Source of the DNA: Paenibacillus sp. cl123
GTDB taxonomy: Bacteria; Bacillota; Bacilli; Paenibacillales; NBRC-103111
Assembly (NCBI RefSeq): GCF_900101595.1
Contig: NZ_FMYY01000016.1
Coordinates: forward strand, 62,001 to 126,000
Reading direction: 5' to 3'
DNA: 64,000 bases
The position numbers and the translations under genes were made by a program. How positions within the stretch are numbered: the stretch's first letter is position 1; every line of letters starts with the position of its first letter. Below, piece by piece: positions 6,881 to 15,321 of the stretch. The notes beneath the pieces are model-generated. The model was given only the letters and a program-made list of their open reading frames with translations. It ran no database searches and was not told where the DNA came from.

Positions 6881-6903
6881 AAAAACCCGGCCGGCGGCCG
6901 GGT
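6881..6903 (-). terminator. rho-independent terminator just outside the IS element
   Basis: On the minus strand ACCCGGCC-GCC-GGCCGGGT is followed by TTTTTCTTG. It would stop leftward transcripts coming from the VOC gene side before they reach the IS element. Confidence 0.8.
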
Positions 6904-7299
6904 GCTTGAAGATCTTTGGTACTGCTCCATACTTTTGGCGCGCGGGGAGAGATCGGCATGGGGGGCAGCCGCTCTTGCAGTCGTCCCTCTCCGATCTATT
7001 CCTTGCCTGGTTCTACTTCTGTCTTTCTTTCCCAGCCGGCTCCTATTTTTGTATGTTTTTCCATACAACCATGGCTCTGCGCAATACGGCTACGGCTATT
7101 TGTACGATTTTACGTATAATATATACGCTGCATCCGTTTACTTTAGCCTATTTATACGGCTTTTCGTACAAGTTCAAGCCTTATCCTATGATATCTAGCC
7201 GGTTATATGTTTTTTCGTACAAAGCGCCGCTCGCTCCCATTTTTTCATCGTCATAAGAGAAGCTCCCGGCTTCCGTACCCAACTGGTACGGCAGTCTGT
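6904..7299. other. 395-bp gap with a four-unit repeat, no confident gene
   Basis: Between the terminator at 6881-6903 and the VOC gene no frame has a convincing start signal on either strand. The right half holds the four-unit repeat (7049-7222). A small dyad CCGTACC/GGTACGG (about 7273-7291) lies just after the VOC stop. The base composition of 7040-7225 is clearly AT-richer than the flanks. Confidence 0.6.
7049..7222. repeat. four-copy 20-bp palindromic repeat with 51/52/51-bp period
   Basis: Four 20-bp units at 7049-7068, 7100-7119, 7152-7171 and 7203-7222 fit TTRTAYG-N6-CRTAYAA, that is, 7-bp inverted arms around a T-rich 6-nt centre. Start-to-start distances are 51, 52 and 51 bp. On the plus strand every unit also reads as Leu-Tyr-x-Phe-x-Tyr-(Asn/Lys), with differences mostly at third codon positions. 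The 51-bp step equals 17 codons, but the single 52-bp step breaks the frame between units 2 and 3. It may be an operator array or the remains of a 17-residue protein repeat; the sequence alone does not decide. Confidence 0.8.
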
Positions 7300-7689
7300 C
7301 TAACTCTCGTATAATTCCAGCGGCAATCCGTCCGGATCGGCGAAGAAGGTAAAACGTTTGCCGGACGTTTCGTCCACCCGGATCGCTTCCACCCGGACGC
7401 CTCGGGCAGCCAGCTCGGCTGCCGCCGCTTCGACGTCATCGACCTCGAAGGCCAGATGCCGCAAGCCGCGGGCTTCCGGATAACTGGGCCGCTCCGGGGC
7501 GCCGGGGAAGGAGAACAGCTCGATCTGATACTGCCCGCCGACCGCAAGATCCAGCTTATACGAGCTGCGCTCGGCGCGGTAGGTTTCATTGACGACCTCC
7601 AGCCCGAGCACCTCCACGTAGAAGCGTTTCGATCTCTCATAATCGGAGCAGATAATGGCGGCATGGTGAATTTTTTTAATAGCAAGCAT
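7300..7689 (-). CDS. VOC-superfamily protein, YaeR/glyoxalase-I-like
   Basis: At 129 residues this is the size of YaeR-type vicinal oxygen chelate proteins. It opens with KKIHHAAIICSDYERSKRFY and closes with FFADPDGLPLELYES. These two halves form the paired beta-alpha-beta-beta-beta modules that hold a divalent metal, with ligands likely His8, His77 (GLRHLAFEV) and the C-terminal Glu. Members include lyases, dioxygenases and glyoxalase-like enzymes, so the substrate is unknown. AAGGAG lies 11 nt before the ATG. It is transcribed leftward and follows the DUF350 gene by 29 bp, so it may be the last gene of that run. Confidence 0.85.
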   Translation of the reverse strand: MLAIKKIHHAAIICSDYERSKRFYVEVLGLEVVNETYRAERSSYKLDLAVGGQYQIELFSFPGAPERPSYPEARGLRHLAFEVDDVEAAAAELAARGVRVEAIRVDETSGKRFTFFADPDGLPLELYES

Positions 7690-7718
7690 ACAATGTGATC
7701 TCCTTAGATTTAAGTACT

Positions 7719-8153
7719 TTAGTAGCTGATCAGCGATGCCATCAATCCTCCGGAGGCGACGCTGAGGCAGAACGAAAAGATGCCTACCGATACGTTCCCC
7801 TTGGGAATTTCCGCGGTCACCCGAAATGGCGTCAACAGCTCGAATATGTAAAATACGATGATCTGAAACGCGATGCCGAGCAGTCCCCAGATGATCAGAT
7901 CAAGCAGGCCGACGGAGTGGTATACCGCCGAAGCAAGCACCAGCACCTGACCGATCAGCTTGCCTCCCAGATCATAAGCCGCCGCCTTGCCCGCCGCGGC
8001 CTTGGCCGGATGCGCAACATCGCCCGCATCGCGGATCAGCGCGAACTCATTGTAGGGAGTCACCAGATTGAAAAACAAAATGCCAAGTCCCATCAAGGGA
8101 ACCGTTACGCCCAAATACATCAAAAAGCTTAACACATTATCCAACTGGCTCAC
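7719..8153 (-). CDS. DUF350 (YjfL-type) membrane protein
   Basis: The 144-aa protein has four predicted membrane helices (about 8-30, 65-85, 80-105 and 118-142), with the DUF350 features FFNLVTPYNEFALIRDAG and a repeated two-helix pattern. It lies 28 bp after the stop of the ATP-grasp gene. In enterobacteria yjfL (DUF350), yjfM (YgiB-like lipoprotein) and yjfC (ATP-grasp) also occur together, so this looks like the same functional group. The role is undefined. A membrane anchor or channel-like partner of the ATP-grasp peptide ligase is an inference from the conserved linkage. Confidence 0.8.
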   Translation of the reverse strand: MSQLDNVLSFLMYLGVTVPLMGLGILFFNLVTPYNEFALIRDAGDVAHPAKAAAGKAAAYDLGGKLIGQVLVLASAVYHSVGLLDLIIWGLLGIAFQIIVFYIFELLTPFRVTAEIPKGNVSVGIFSFCLSVASGGLMASLISY

Positions 8154-8181
8154 GTTCTCGACCTCCCGGTTATCTTCCGCC

Positions 8182-9495
8182 TTATTCTGTCTTCAAGGCA
8201 CATGGCAAATAATAAGACATATTGCTTGTGATCGCTCCCCCGACCCGTGCAACTACCGCAGAGCCCTGCCCGTCGATCAGAAAGCAGCCCCACAGCAGCC
8301 GGCCGTCGAACGGCCCGTTCAGCGTCTCTACCCGGATGCGGGGAAGCTCGACGAACGGCTGGTACACCATCGGCTGATCCGCGTACTCCAGCTCGCCGCT
8401 CGACTCCAGCACCGCGCCGCTGCCGTCATAGATCGTAACGCTGCTGCCCTCGCGGCCCAAGATCGGCTTGCCTACATGAGGGATGCCGGCCTCCAGAGCC
8501 GTGGAAGGCTCCATATAGGTAGGCAGCATATACCGCCCGATGGCCGCATGCTCCTCTTCCGAGTAAAATTGCCCGCTCTCGTGCAAGCTCCAGATCAGCG
8601 CCTGCAGCGCCTTCGTCTGAGCGGCAAAGCCGGAGGGCGGATTAATGATCGCCACGCGGCCCGCCGCGATCAGCTCCAGCACATGGGCGCCCGTCGGATA
8701 ACCGTCATCGTCCCGGTCCTCGGCCAGCTTCTCCAGCGCATGCAGCCGGTACAGCACGTCGACCGGGGCCATCGGCACCTCAGCGCCTTCACCGCCTCCC
8801 GCCGCTCCGGCCTCTGGAGCGAGCAGCCGGTCGTCCTGCACGCGCAGGTCTTCCAGCGGCACAAACACCGCGCCCTCCAGCCCGGACCGCTCCAGCAAAT
8901 AGCGGGTCGTTCCCGCATCCTCTTCATGCCATCCGAGCGCGCTGAACACGATGCGGACTGTCCCGCAGCCGGCTTCCCGGTACAGCTCCACCATGCGCCG
9001 GAAGGCTCCGGCGAGCTGCTCCGAGCAGCCTGCATTCGGATCCGCTTCCCCATAGGCCGCACAGATGCGGCCGTTCGCGTGGAACGCCTCGACGATGCCG
9101 GTCGGCGTATCGCTGTTGAACTCCAGCATCTTCCAGCCCTCCGCAGTATGCGCAAAATCGAAGCGTCCGATCATCGTCGGCACGGATTCGTCGAATCGCA
9201 AGCGCAGCGCTCCGAACGCCGCTTCGGGCAATCCGAGCTCCGTCCATAGGGGCGGACCGCCCTGCTGCACGACGCTGACCGTTCGGGCATAGATGCGGCC
9301 CAGCGCTTCGGCAGCCTCGCGCATCTCCGCCAGCTCCCCGGGGCTTAGCTTATACAGCCCCGCAAGCGCATACTCTTCGCCGTACATATGGTCCCATGTA
9401 AATACGCCTTCGCGCCGCAGCGGCCCATAAAGCGCTTCGCGCCGGCTGATATAATCGCCCGGCATGCCGCCGTCGTCTTGCTTATCGCCTTGCAA
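8182..9495 (-). CDS. glutathionylspermidine-synthase-like ATP-grasp ligase (YjfC/YgiC type)
   Basis: At 437 residues it matches the stand-alone ATP-grasp domain of glutathionylspermidine synthase without the amidase half. Recognisable parts are RFDFAHTAEGWKMLEFNSDTP (about 110-130), PMAPVDVLYRLHALEKL, AIINPPSGFAAQTKALQALIW, KPILGREGSSVTIYDG and MVYQPFVELPRI near the C-terminus. These form the ATP and Mg sites of the fold. Such proteins join a carboxylate to an amine with ATP; the true substrate of this short class is not settled. The TTG at 9495 is the preferred start because GGAGGTG lies 6 nt upstream, while the first in-frame ATG (9465) has none. It sits between a lipoprotein gene and the DUF350 gene, all on one strand. 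Confidence 0.85.
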   Translation of the reverse strand: MQGDKQDDGGMPGDYISRREALYGPLRREGVFTWDHMYGEEYALAGLYKLSPGELAEMREAAEALGRIYARTVSVVQQGGPPLWTELGLPEAAFGALRLRFDESVPTMIGRFDFAHTAEGWKMLEFNSDTPTGIVEAFHANGRICAAYGEADPNAGCSEQLAGAFRRMVELYREAGCGTVRIVFSALGWHEEDAGTTRYLLERSGLEGAVFVPLEDLRVQDDRLLAPEAGAAGGGEGAEVPMAPVDVLYRLHALEKLAEDRDDDGYPTGAHVLELIAAGRVAIINPPSGFAAQTKALQALIWSLHESGQFYSEEEHAAIGRYMLPTYMEPSTALEAGIPHVGKPILGREGSSVTIYDGSGAVLESSGELEYADQPMVYQPFVELPRIRVETLNGPFDGRLLWGCFLIDGQGSAVVARVGGAITSNMSYYLPCALKTE

Positions 9496-9563
9496 GCCAG
9501 CACCTCCATTTCCCCGTCAGATTTTTTGCCGCTCCTGACCAGCCTCACTGCCCGCCTCGCGCA

Positions 9564-9842
9564 TCAAGAGCTGGAGCTGCCGCTGCTGCCGATACCGCCC
9601 TTGCTGATGCCGGAGGACGGCTTGGAGGAGGCGCCGCTGTTCAGCTTGCTGCCGCTGCTGCCCGAGCTGCCGCCATAATAATAGCTGGAATGCCCTCCTC
9701 CTCCGTCATCGCAATATCCGTCCTTGTTGCGGTCGGTGCAATTGTTGTTCGTGCAGCCGGCCGTTGTGGCGGCTACCAGCGCAGATGCGACGAAGAGAGA
9801 CAGGATACGGTGTGTTCGCGTATTTCCCTTCGGTGAATCCAT
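9564..9842 (-). CDS. Ser/Gly-rich lipoprotein with a Ca-binding-like loop
   Basis: The 92-aa product has a positively charged start, a hydrophobic stretch (ILSLFVASALVAATTAG) and a lipobox ending at Cys29 (ATTAGC-TNNN), so it should be lipidated and exposed on the cell surface. The mature part begins with DRNKDGYCDD, a loop resembling an EF-hand/dockerin calcium site. It continues as a low-complexity Ser-Gly-Lys-Tyr tail (SSYYYGGSSGSSGS). It precedes the ATP-grasp gene by 68 bp, the place taken by YgiB/YjfM-type lipoproteins in enterobacteria. Sequence similarity to those is too low to assert homology. AGGGGAGA lies 6 nt before the ATG. Confidence 0.75.
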   Translation of the reverse strand: MDSPKGNTRTHRILSLFVASALVAATTAGCTNNNCTDRNKDGYCDDGGGGHSSYYYGGSSGSSGSKLNSGASSKPSSGISKGGIGSSGSSSS

Positions 9843-9999
9843 ATTGAATCTCCCCTCTCCCTAGCTGACCGGACAGACCGGATCGGAGCAGGCCAAACCG
9901 GCCGGTATATCGAAGCATTCGCGAAACGAAGGCCGCTCCGCTCGCCCGACTCGCCGGAACCTGCTGCGAGCCTCGGACTGCCGCCCGGTCCTTGGCCCT

Positions 10000-10449
10000 T
10001 TATACAGGTGACGCATAGAAAACGTACGTCTCGCGGTCCTCATCGACCTCCGTACTCATTCTCTCCCATTCCCGCTCTTCGGCGTACAAATAATTGGCCT
10101 GCATATGCAGCATCAGGTCCAGCGTATCCGCAAACTGCAGCGTTTCCACCAGTCTGTAGTCCGCCATGCCCTCCCGGTATTCCCTCAGCTCCATATAAAT
10201 GCCGCGCGGTCCGTCCGCATCCGGACGGCGCCACGGCATCGTGCGCTCATCGGAGGCCTCCTTGACATAGATCACATAGGTATGCGCCTCTACGGCGCAG
10301 GACGTTTTCTCATATACCCGTCCGCCCTTGACGAAGTAGTCGCAGGCGAAGCGAAGCGCCGCCTCGTCCCGGCCGATCCGGTCGTATTCGTAAAGCACCG
10401 GAAACATGCTTTCACTTTCCGCATACAGACGATATTCCAAACGTGCCAC
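10000..10449 (-). CDS. conserved hypothetical acidic protein, 149 aa
   Basis: A soluble-looking, acidic and Tyr-rich protein (MARLEYRLYAESESMFPVLY..., ending ETYVFYASPV). No signal peptide, membrane helix or known motif was seen. The start is a GTG with GAGGAGGAA 8 nt upstream. It is the farthest upstream gene of a leftward run that continues with the lipoprotein, ATP-grasp and DUF350 genes, separated from the lipoprotein by 157 bp. A link to that group is possible but rests only on position and strand. Confidence 0.65.
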   Translation of the reverse strand: MARLEYRLYAESESMFPVLYEYDRIGRDEAALRFACDYFVKGGRVYEKTSCAVEAHTYVIYVKEASDERTMPWRRPDADGPRGIYMELREYREGMADYRLVETLQFADTLDLMLHMQANYLYAEEREWERMSTEVDEDRETYVFYASPV

Positions 10450-10637
10450 GTTCTATTCCTCCTCTCCCGAAGCCTGGCTTGACGGCTTACCTTGTGATAT
10501 ACGCGCCAAAGCCGAACCGGATTCGCCTTTACCTCCCGGGTATCCGGATGTTTCCCTTCGCTTAGACGCAGCAAACCTCGGGAAAGTTGCGTTCTTTGCC
10601 CTGCGCGCAGCTTATGTAAACCGGCGGAAGATTGGCC

Positions 10638-11639
10638 TTAATGCGCATGCCCGTACGTCTGCTGACCCATCCAGATATACAGCGCCATCAGTCCGAACAG
10701 CAGCACGCAGAAATTAACCAATACAAAGGCATAGCGGCGCACAGCCGAGCCGTGGAACTGAAAAGGAGTTTTGAACGCCCCTCTTCCCTCGATCAGGAAC
10801 ATGATCAACAGCGTGTGGATGATCGTATGTCCGACGATCTCCTTGAAGCCGAACACCATCGTCGTTGTGACAAATACGAGCGTAACCAGAAGCGAGGTAA
10901 ACCGGCTCAGAATGCCGACGATAAACGTCCAGGCCAGGCCAAGCTCGATAAAGCCGCTGATCAGCACGAACTCTTCGACCGTGAACCCGAACGTAGGGAT
11001 ATCGAACTCATGCACGATATCATAGGCCAGCTCCGGCAGCGTCATCTTCTCTAGCCCGACCCAGGCCAGCGAAAGCCCAGTGAACACATACAGCACCGGC
11101 GTCGCTCCGCGCCTCCACCGCGTGCCGGCCACGATCAGATAATAGACGATCCCGACATAGAACATATAATCCAGCCCATGGAACAAGCCGTATTTCCAGA
11201 GCGCGTACACGTACAGCACGGCTAGCGCGCCTCCGCTGACCGGCAGCAGCTTTCGGTGCAGCAGCCCTGCGAGGGCGATCGCCAGCATCGCCGTGACCCA
11301 GCTTCCGCTGGAAGCAAGCTCCGGCGCGAGGAAGGTTCCCGTGACGAGCTGCAGAAGCAGTCCGATCCCCAGCCCAAGCCGCAAAATTAGCGTTTCGTAC
11401 GGCTTCAGCTTATCCAACAGACTGTGGATGCGGCGAACGGGACGCAAGCGCTCGAGCGGTTCGTCGAAGATTGCGGACAGCAGCAAGCCGGCCAGCGTTA
11501 CCCCTAGCCAGAACAGAAAGGAGGGCGTAATTACCTCCGCAAACGAAAGCGGGGACCAATGCTGTTCCCCTGTAAACCATTTGACATGGGCATACATGCG
11601 CTTCATGCCGGTATCGGACAAAAACATAGCTCGCTTCAT
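10638..11639 (-). CDS. polytopic membrane protein, possibly DoxX-like
   Basis: The protein is 333 residues with about nine hydrophobic helices after a short N-terminal part. A large hydrophobic pair (ILRLGLGIGLLLQLVTGTFLAPELA) and a later stretch FTVEEFVLISGFIELGLAW recall DoxX/TQO-small-subunit proteins, where the helix bundle starts with an RxGLG-like motif. A redox function cannot be claimed. Start 11639 is preferred over the longer frame because AGGA sits 7 nt upstream; ATG 11627 is a possible alternative. It stands alone, 188 bp upstream of the 149-aa gene and in the same direction. No cofactor-binding residues were recognised. Confidence 0.6.
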   Translation of the reverse strand: MKRAMFLSDTGMKRMYAHVKWFTGEQHWSPLSFAEVITPSFLFWLGVTLAGLLLSAIFDEPLERLRPVRRIHSLLDKLKPYETLILRLGLGIGLLLQLVTGTFLAPELASSGSWVTAMLAIALAGLLHRKLLPVSGGALAVLYVYALWKYGLFHGLDYMFYVGIVYYLIVAGTRWRRGATPVLYVFTGLSLAWVGLEKMTLPELAYDIVHEFDIPTFGFTVEEFVLISGFIELGLAWTFIVGILSRFTSLLVTLVFVTTTMVFGFKEIVGHTIIHTLLIMFLIEGRGAFKTPFQFHGSAVRRYAFVLVNFCVLLFGLMALYIWMGQQTYGHAH

Positions 11640-11891
11640 CTCCTCTTCCTCAGTAGATAGGCAGTCCGGCGGCGGCATCCGTTTTAGCGGCGCGCCGTTT
11701 CCCGCCGGTCCGGTCTGCATCCTTGATATGCCGGAGGGGGCCTGCCAGGCCGGGTTCTACCTTCTACTACCCGCTGCGCCCCGGCCCGAATAACGGCGGA
11801 CTGGCGCTGCTGGACGCGGCTTTTCCATACATGCTATACGACGCTTTCGTTCTATACAGGCTTTGTACAGGCTTTAAACGTTCTGCTGCGC

Positions 11892-11920
11892 AAAAAACCT
11901 TGGAAAACTCCTCCAAGGTT
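11892..11920 (-). terminator. terminator of the two-component operon
   Basis: On the minus strand AACCTTGGA and TCCAAGGTT pair around a 7-nt loop and are followed by TTTTTT. It starts 6 nt after the response regulator stop codon. Confidence 0.9.
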
Positions 11921-11926
11921 CCTTGT

Positions 11927-12619
11927 TCACTTCACCATATAGCCTACGCCCGGATAAGTAACGATCAAGTCAAGAGTGTCGTCAGCCTGCTTTATTTTTT
12001 GCCGGATTCTTGCAATGGCTACCCGCAAATATTCGACGTCGTCGCGATATTCGTTCCCCCATATTTCGATCAGAAGCTGCTCGTGCATCATCACCTTGCC
12101 CGCATTTTGGACGAGCAGCGCAAAAAGATTATATTCCGTTTCCGTCAATTTAATCTCTCTCTCGCGAAACCATGTCCGCCTTTGGGCAAAATTGACTTTG
12201 ATATCTCCCAATTGAATCTCGCTTGAAACGGCGTCTTGTACAGATATGCGCCCGTCCGTTCGGCGAAGCACGGCATTTACCCTGGCGAATAATTCCTCCA
12301 GCGAAAAGGGCTTTGTTAAATAATCGTCAGCCCCCAGATTCAAACCCTGCACCTTATCATGGGAATCGCTTCTTGCCGTCAGGACGATAACAGGCACGTT
12401 GCAAAAACTCCGCAAACGCCGAAGCACTTCAAATCCGTCCATGCCGGGCATCATAATATCCAGCAATATAAGATCCGGATCAAATATATCCACCATGTCG
12501 AGTGCCTCCGGTCCGCTTAAGCTGGAAGCTGTCTCATGACCCAAAGACTTTAAATTCGCCGATACAAAACGGATGATTTTCGGCTCGTCGTCCACGATGA
12601 GAATCTTATGCTTCTTCAT
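11927..12619 (-). CDS. OmpR-family response regulator
   Basis: The 230-aa protein has a receiver domain (1-118) and a winged-helix output domain (about 130-228). The receiver shows the acidic pair DDE at 10-12, the phospho-acceptor Asp54 in LLDIMMPGMDG, Thr in VLTARSD and Lys in YLTKPF. The output domain has LTETEYNLFALLVQN and ends YPGVGYMVK. It should bind promoter DNA when phosphorylated by the kinase encoded just upstream, whose stop overlaps this start by 14 nt. ATG 12619 is set by GGAGGAGGG about 8 nt upstream. The targets are not evident. The nearest downstream DNA is a terminator, so it may act on distant genes or on itself. Confidence 0.93.
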   Translation of the reverse strand: MKKHKILIVDDEPKIIRFVSANLKSLGHETASSLSGPEALDMVDIFDPDLILLDIMMPGMDGFEVLRRLRSFCNVPVIVLTARSDSHDKVQGLNLGADDYLTKPFSLEELFARVNAVLRRTDGRISVQDAVSSEIQLGDIKVNFAQRRTWFREREIKLTETEYNLFALLVQNAGKVMMHEQLLIEIWGNEYRDDVEYLRVAIARIRQKIKQADDTLDLIVTYPGVGYMVK

Positions 12620-15239
12620 GCCCGTCTCCCTCCTCCCAATCATATTTCGGTACGGAAATGATAAAGGAGCTTCCGGCGCCCGGACTGCTCGTTACGCTCA
12701 GGTATCCCCCGTGGGCTTCCATAATCCCTTTGCAGATCGTTAATCCGAGGCCGGTGCCTCCCGTTTGGCGGCTTGACGACACGTCTACGCGATAAAATCG
12801 TTCAAAAATTTTGTCCAGGTGCTCGGCTGCCATCCCGATCCCATTATCCTGTACCCGAATATGCACGTAATCCGCGTCCGGCTCGGCAGTTACCCGAATA
12901 TGCGGCCGGTTCACATTATAACGGACAGCATTCAGGAATAAATTCACCATAACCTGTTCCAATCTGGATTTGTCCGCACGAATAAGCGGCAAGCCGCTAT
13001 CCAGCTCTACCTCAAAGCGCGCATCGGCCATGCCGGCAAACCGCGGTATGCGCCGAATCGCGCTTTGGATCACAGCATGTAAACGTACAGGCTGCAGGTT
13101 AACCCGCAAGGCGCCCGATTCAATTTTGGAAATGTCCAGCCATTCGTCAATCAAATCCTGGATGCGCCCGATATCCTCGCGTATTCCTTCGAGCAGCTCT
13201 CGCTTAAATGCTTCGTCCCATTCGGCATCCGTTCGGAGCAGCGTTTCAACCCCGCCTCGAATACTCGTAATCGGCGTTTTAAATTCATGGGAGGCCAGCG
13301 AGATGAGGTCATTTTTAAGCGCATCGATTTCATGCTCCTTCGTAATGTCCCGCCAAATATATCCTTTTCCGAAGCTGCGTTCCTCGCCCATAACATGAAA
13401 AACGGAAACCGAAATAAACCGTTCCTTGCCGTTTTCGTCCAACACAGTACAGGTGGCGGGAATACGCGGATTCGTCCTTAACCCGGTCCATGCCCCGTCC
13501 TTCTTCAATAACTTGTCTTCCATGATCTGAAAAAGCTCGTCCTCCGTCATGGAAACCAATTGATTGTCCTCCAGCTGAAACATATCCGACATGCGTCGGT
13601 TGGCATACACAACTTTATGGTCCGTATCGATCAGCACGATCGCCTCCGACATGCTTTCCAGGACAGCGTTCCATGTCGCATGCTCGTGGCGGATGCTGCT
13701 GTGAAGCATATCGTTATGCAGGATGATGGCGGTCGTATTCGCGAACGTCTGCAGAAATCTCCTGTCGCCCTCGGCAAGGGAGCTTTCCGCGCTAGTCGGA
13801 AGAATCAGTCTGCCAAGCTCGACATTTCCGGCATGGATGGGCACAACCGGTCTGCGAACGTCCTCCTCATGTTCGGCCCGGCTGGCTTCCTGGAGACCGT
13901 CCCCTCCTGTTCTCCCGCCCAATGACAGCCTCCCTTGATGCGGATACAAATACAGCTTGACCTCCTGCCCGATTAAATCACGCAAGCTCGTCATGCTTTC
14001 TTCGATCAGATCGTTCGTCGTCCGATTGGGCATAACAGGCGTAAGCAGCCTATTGACTGCCGCCAGCTCCCGGTTTTTACGCAAAAGGCTTTGCGTCCGC
14101 TCCGTGACCCGGCTTTCCAGCTCGGCATTCAGCGCTATGAGCGCATGCTGGTTTTCCTTGATTTGTTCGGCCATCCGGGAAAAATGCTCCGCCAGCATCA
14201 TTAATTCATAGGGTCCCCTGCGAGCGGCGATCGATTGTTTATCGGGCTCGCCGAAATCCCCGTCAGCCAGCTTTTCCGTATAGCCGACTAAGGCGTGGAT
14301 GGTGTTATTTAACCTTTTGGCCAGCAGCGTACCTACGATGACAGTCACCAGCAGCGTCAGAACCAGCAATAAAAACGTTGTCCAAAGCGAATGGATGAAA
14401 GCGGCATTGACCGCTTGGTACGACCTCGCTACCCACACCGTCCAATCGAGATCCTGAATATGCTTGTACGTGATCAGCTCCTCGGCGGCTTCTACAGACA
14501 GACGATATTTCCCTTGTCCTTTTTCATGCGTCCTTGTATCGGAGACCACTTGTTCGCCGGATAAATCGGTCAATGCGTCGACGATGCTGCCGCTCGGGTG
14601 ATAGATGGCTCTCCCCATGTTGTCCAGCACAACCGGATAAGCATCTGTCCCATAATCGTATTTGGCGACCAGCTGAGCGAACGCCTCCAGATCGAGCACG
14701 CCGACGATCAGTCCGTCCCACTGCTTCCATTCGTTATAAACCGGCGAGACGATGGCCAGCACCGGTTTCTTCGGGTTCTCGAAGCCGCGGAACAAGGGCG
14801 TAATCGTCGTCGTATTCGTCTTCTTCACTTCTTGAAAATAATCGCGGCCGCTCACATCGGCGCCCAACACGCTCGTTTGACCCCTGCCCGGGTAAGCGGC
14901 ATTTATTTTACCGGCATTATCGACCACGTACAGCTCGGCAAAGCTCGGAAGGTTGCTGTGAACAGATTGCAGCTTAAGCGTCAGGCTTTCCCGGGTTCGA
15001 AACGGAGGGCTGGAGGCGCTGACGGTAGTTGCCAACGTTTCCACGGCGTTTTTATGATAATAAATATACGTTTGAACCGCGTCCGCAAGCCGGTATGTCG
15101 TCTGTGCCTGCGTCTTGTTGTAATCATCCGTAATCCTCTTGATCTGATATACCTGCAATCCGCCAAGGACCAGAATCGGGATCAGAGCAACGATGGCGAA
15201 AGCAAACGTTAAGTGCATCCTCATGGATTGATTGTTCAC
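12606..15239 (-). CDS. multidomain sensor histidine kinase (Cache-HAMP-GAF-PAS-HisKA)
   Basis: This is an 877-aa kinase. An N-terminal membrane helix (about 9-28) and a second one (about 283-305) enclose a large extracytoplasmic double-Cache sensor (30-280, including YVVDNAGKINAAYPG and GRDYFQEV). Then follow HAMP (305-360), a coiled linker, a GAF-like region (about 400-520), a PAS domain (about 525-640), and HisKA with phospho-acceptor His651 in SHEFKTP. The ATPase domain carries NAVRYN, DNGIGM and GTGLGL. It should autophosphorylate on an outside ligand and pass phosphate to the regulator, whose gene overlaps its end. The start is a GTG with GGAGGAAG 3-5 nt upstream. The ligand is unknown; Cache domains commonly bind small acids, amino acids or sugars. 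Confidence 0.92.
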   Translation of the reverse strand: MNNQSMRMHLTFAFAIVALIPILVLGGLQVYQIKRITDDYNKTQAQTTYRLADAVQTYIYYHKNAVETLATTVSASSPPFRTRESLTLKLQSVHSNLPSFAELYVVDNAGKINAAYPGRGQTSVLGADVSGRDYFQEVKKTNTTTITPLFRGFENPKKPVLAIVSPVYNEWKQWDGLIVGVLDLEAFAQLVAKYDYGTDAYPVVLDNMGRAIYHPSGSIVDALTDLSGEQVVSDTRTHEKGQGKYRLSVEAAEELITYKHIQDLDWTVWVARSYQAVNAAFIHSLWTTFLLLVLTLLVTVIVGTLLAKRLNNTIHALVGYTEKLADGDFGEPDKQSIAARRGPYELMMLAEHFSRMAEQIKENQHALIALNAELESRVTERTQSLLRKNRELAAVNRLLTPVMPNRTTNDLIEESMTSLRDLIGQEVKLYLYPHQGRLSLGGRTGGDGLQEASRAEHEEDVRRPVVPIHAGNVELGRLILPTSAESSLAEGDRRFLQTFANTTAIILHNDMLHSSIRHEHATWNAVLESMSEAIVLIDTDHKVVYANRRMSDMFQLEDNQLVSMTEDELFQIMEDKLLKKDGAWTGLRTNPRIPATCTVLDENGKERFISVSVFHVMGEERSFGKGYIWRDITKEHEIDALKNDLISLASHEFKTPITSIRGGVETLLRTDAEWDEAFKRELLEGIREDIGRIQDLIDEWLDISKIESGALRVNLQPVRLHAVIQSAIRRIPRFAGMADARFEVELDSGLPLIRADKSRLEQVMVNLFLNAVRYNVNRPHIRVTAEPDADYVHIRVQDNGIGMAAEHLDKIFERFYRVDVSSSRQTGGTGLGLTICKGIMEAHGGYLSVTSSPGAGSSFIISVPKYDWEEGDGHEEA

Positions 15240-15321
15240 GGCTTCCTCCGTTAAGTTGAACTAACTTTAACATCTATTGTACCACGTCCGGTATCCGGAC
15301 ACTTGGAATTTGCGGCTCCGC

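Noticed and set aside
7049..7222. CRISPR array
   Set aside because: Only four imperfect repeats, no identical direct repeat, and no Cas genes; the spacing is explained better by phased palindromes or 17-codon units.
6902..7256. Two plus-strand frames (98 and 116 codons) across the four-unit repeat
   Set aside because: Neither has a ribosome site or a family match. They are kept only as part of the decayed-repeat hypothesis.
15240..15321. Palindromes before the Cache kinase (GTCCGG-TAT-CCGGAC and a GTTAA...TTAAC dyad)
   Set aside because: No T tract, no good -35 at the right distance, and no known operator match. They may be operator-like but cannot be supported.
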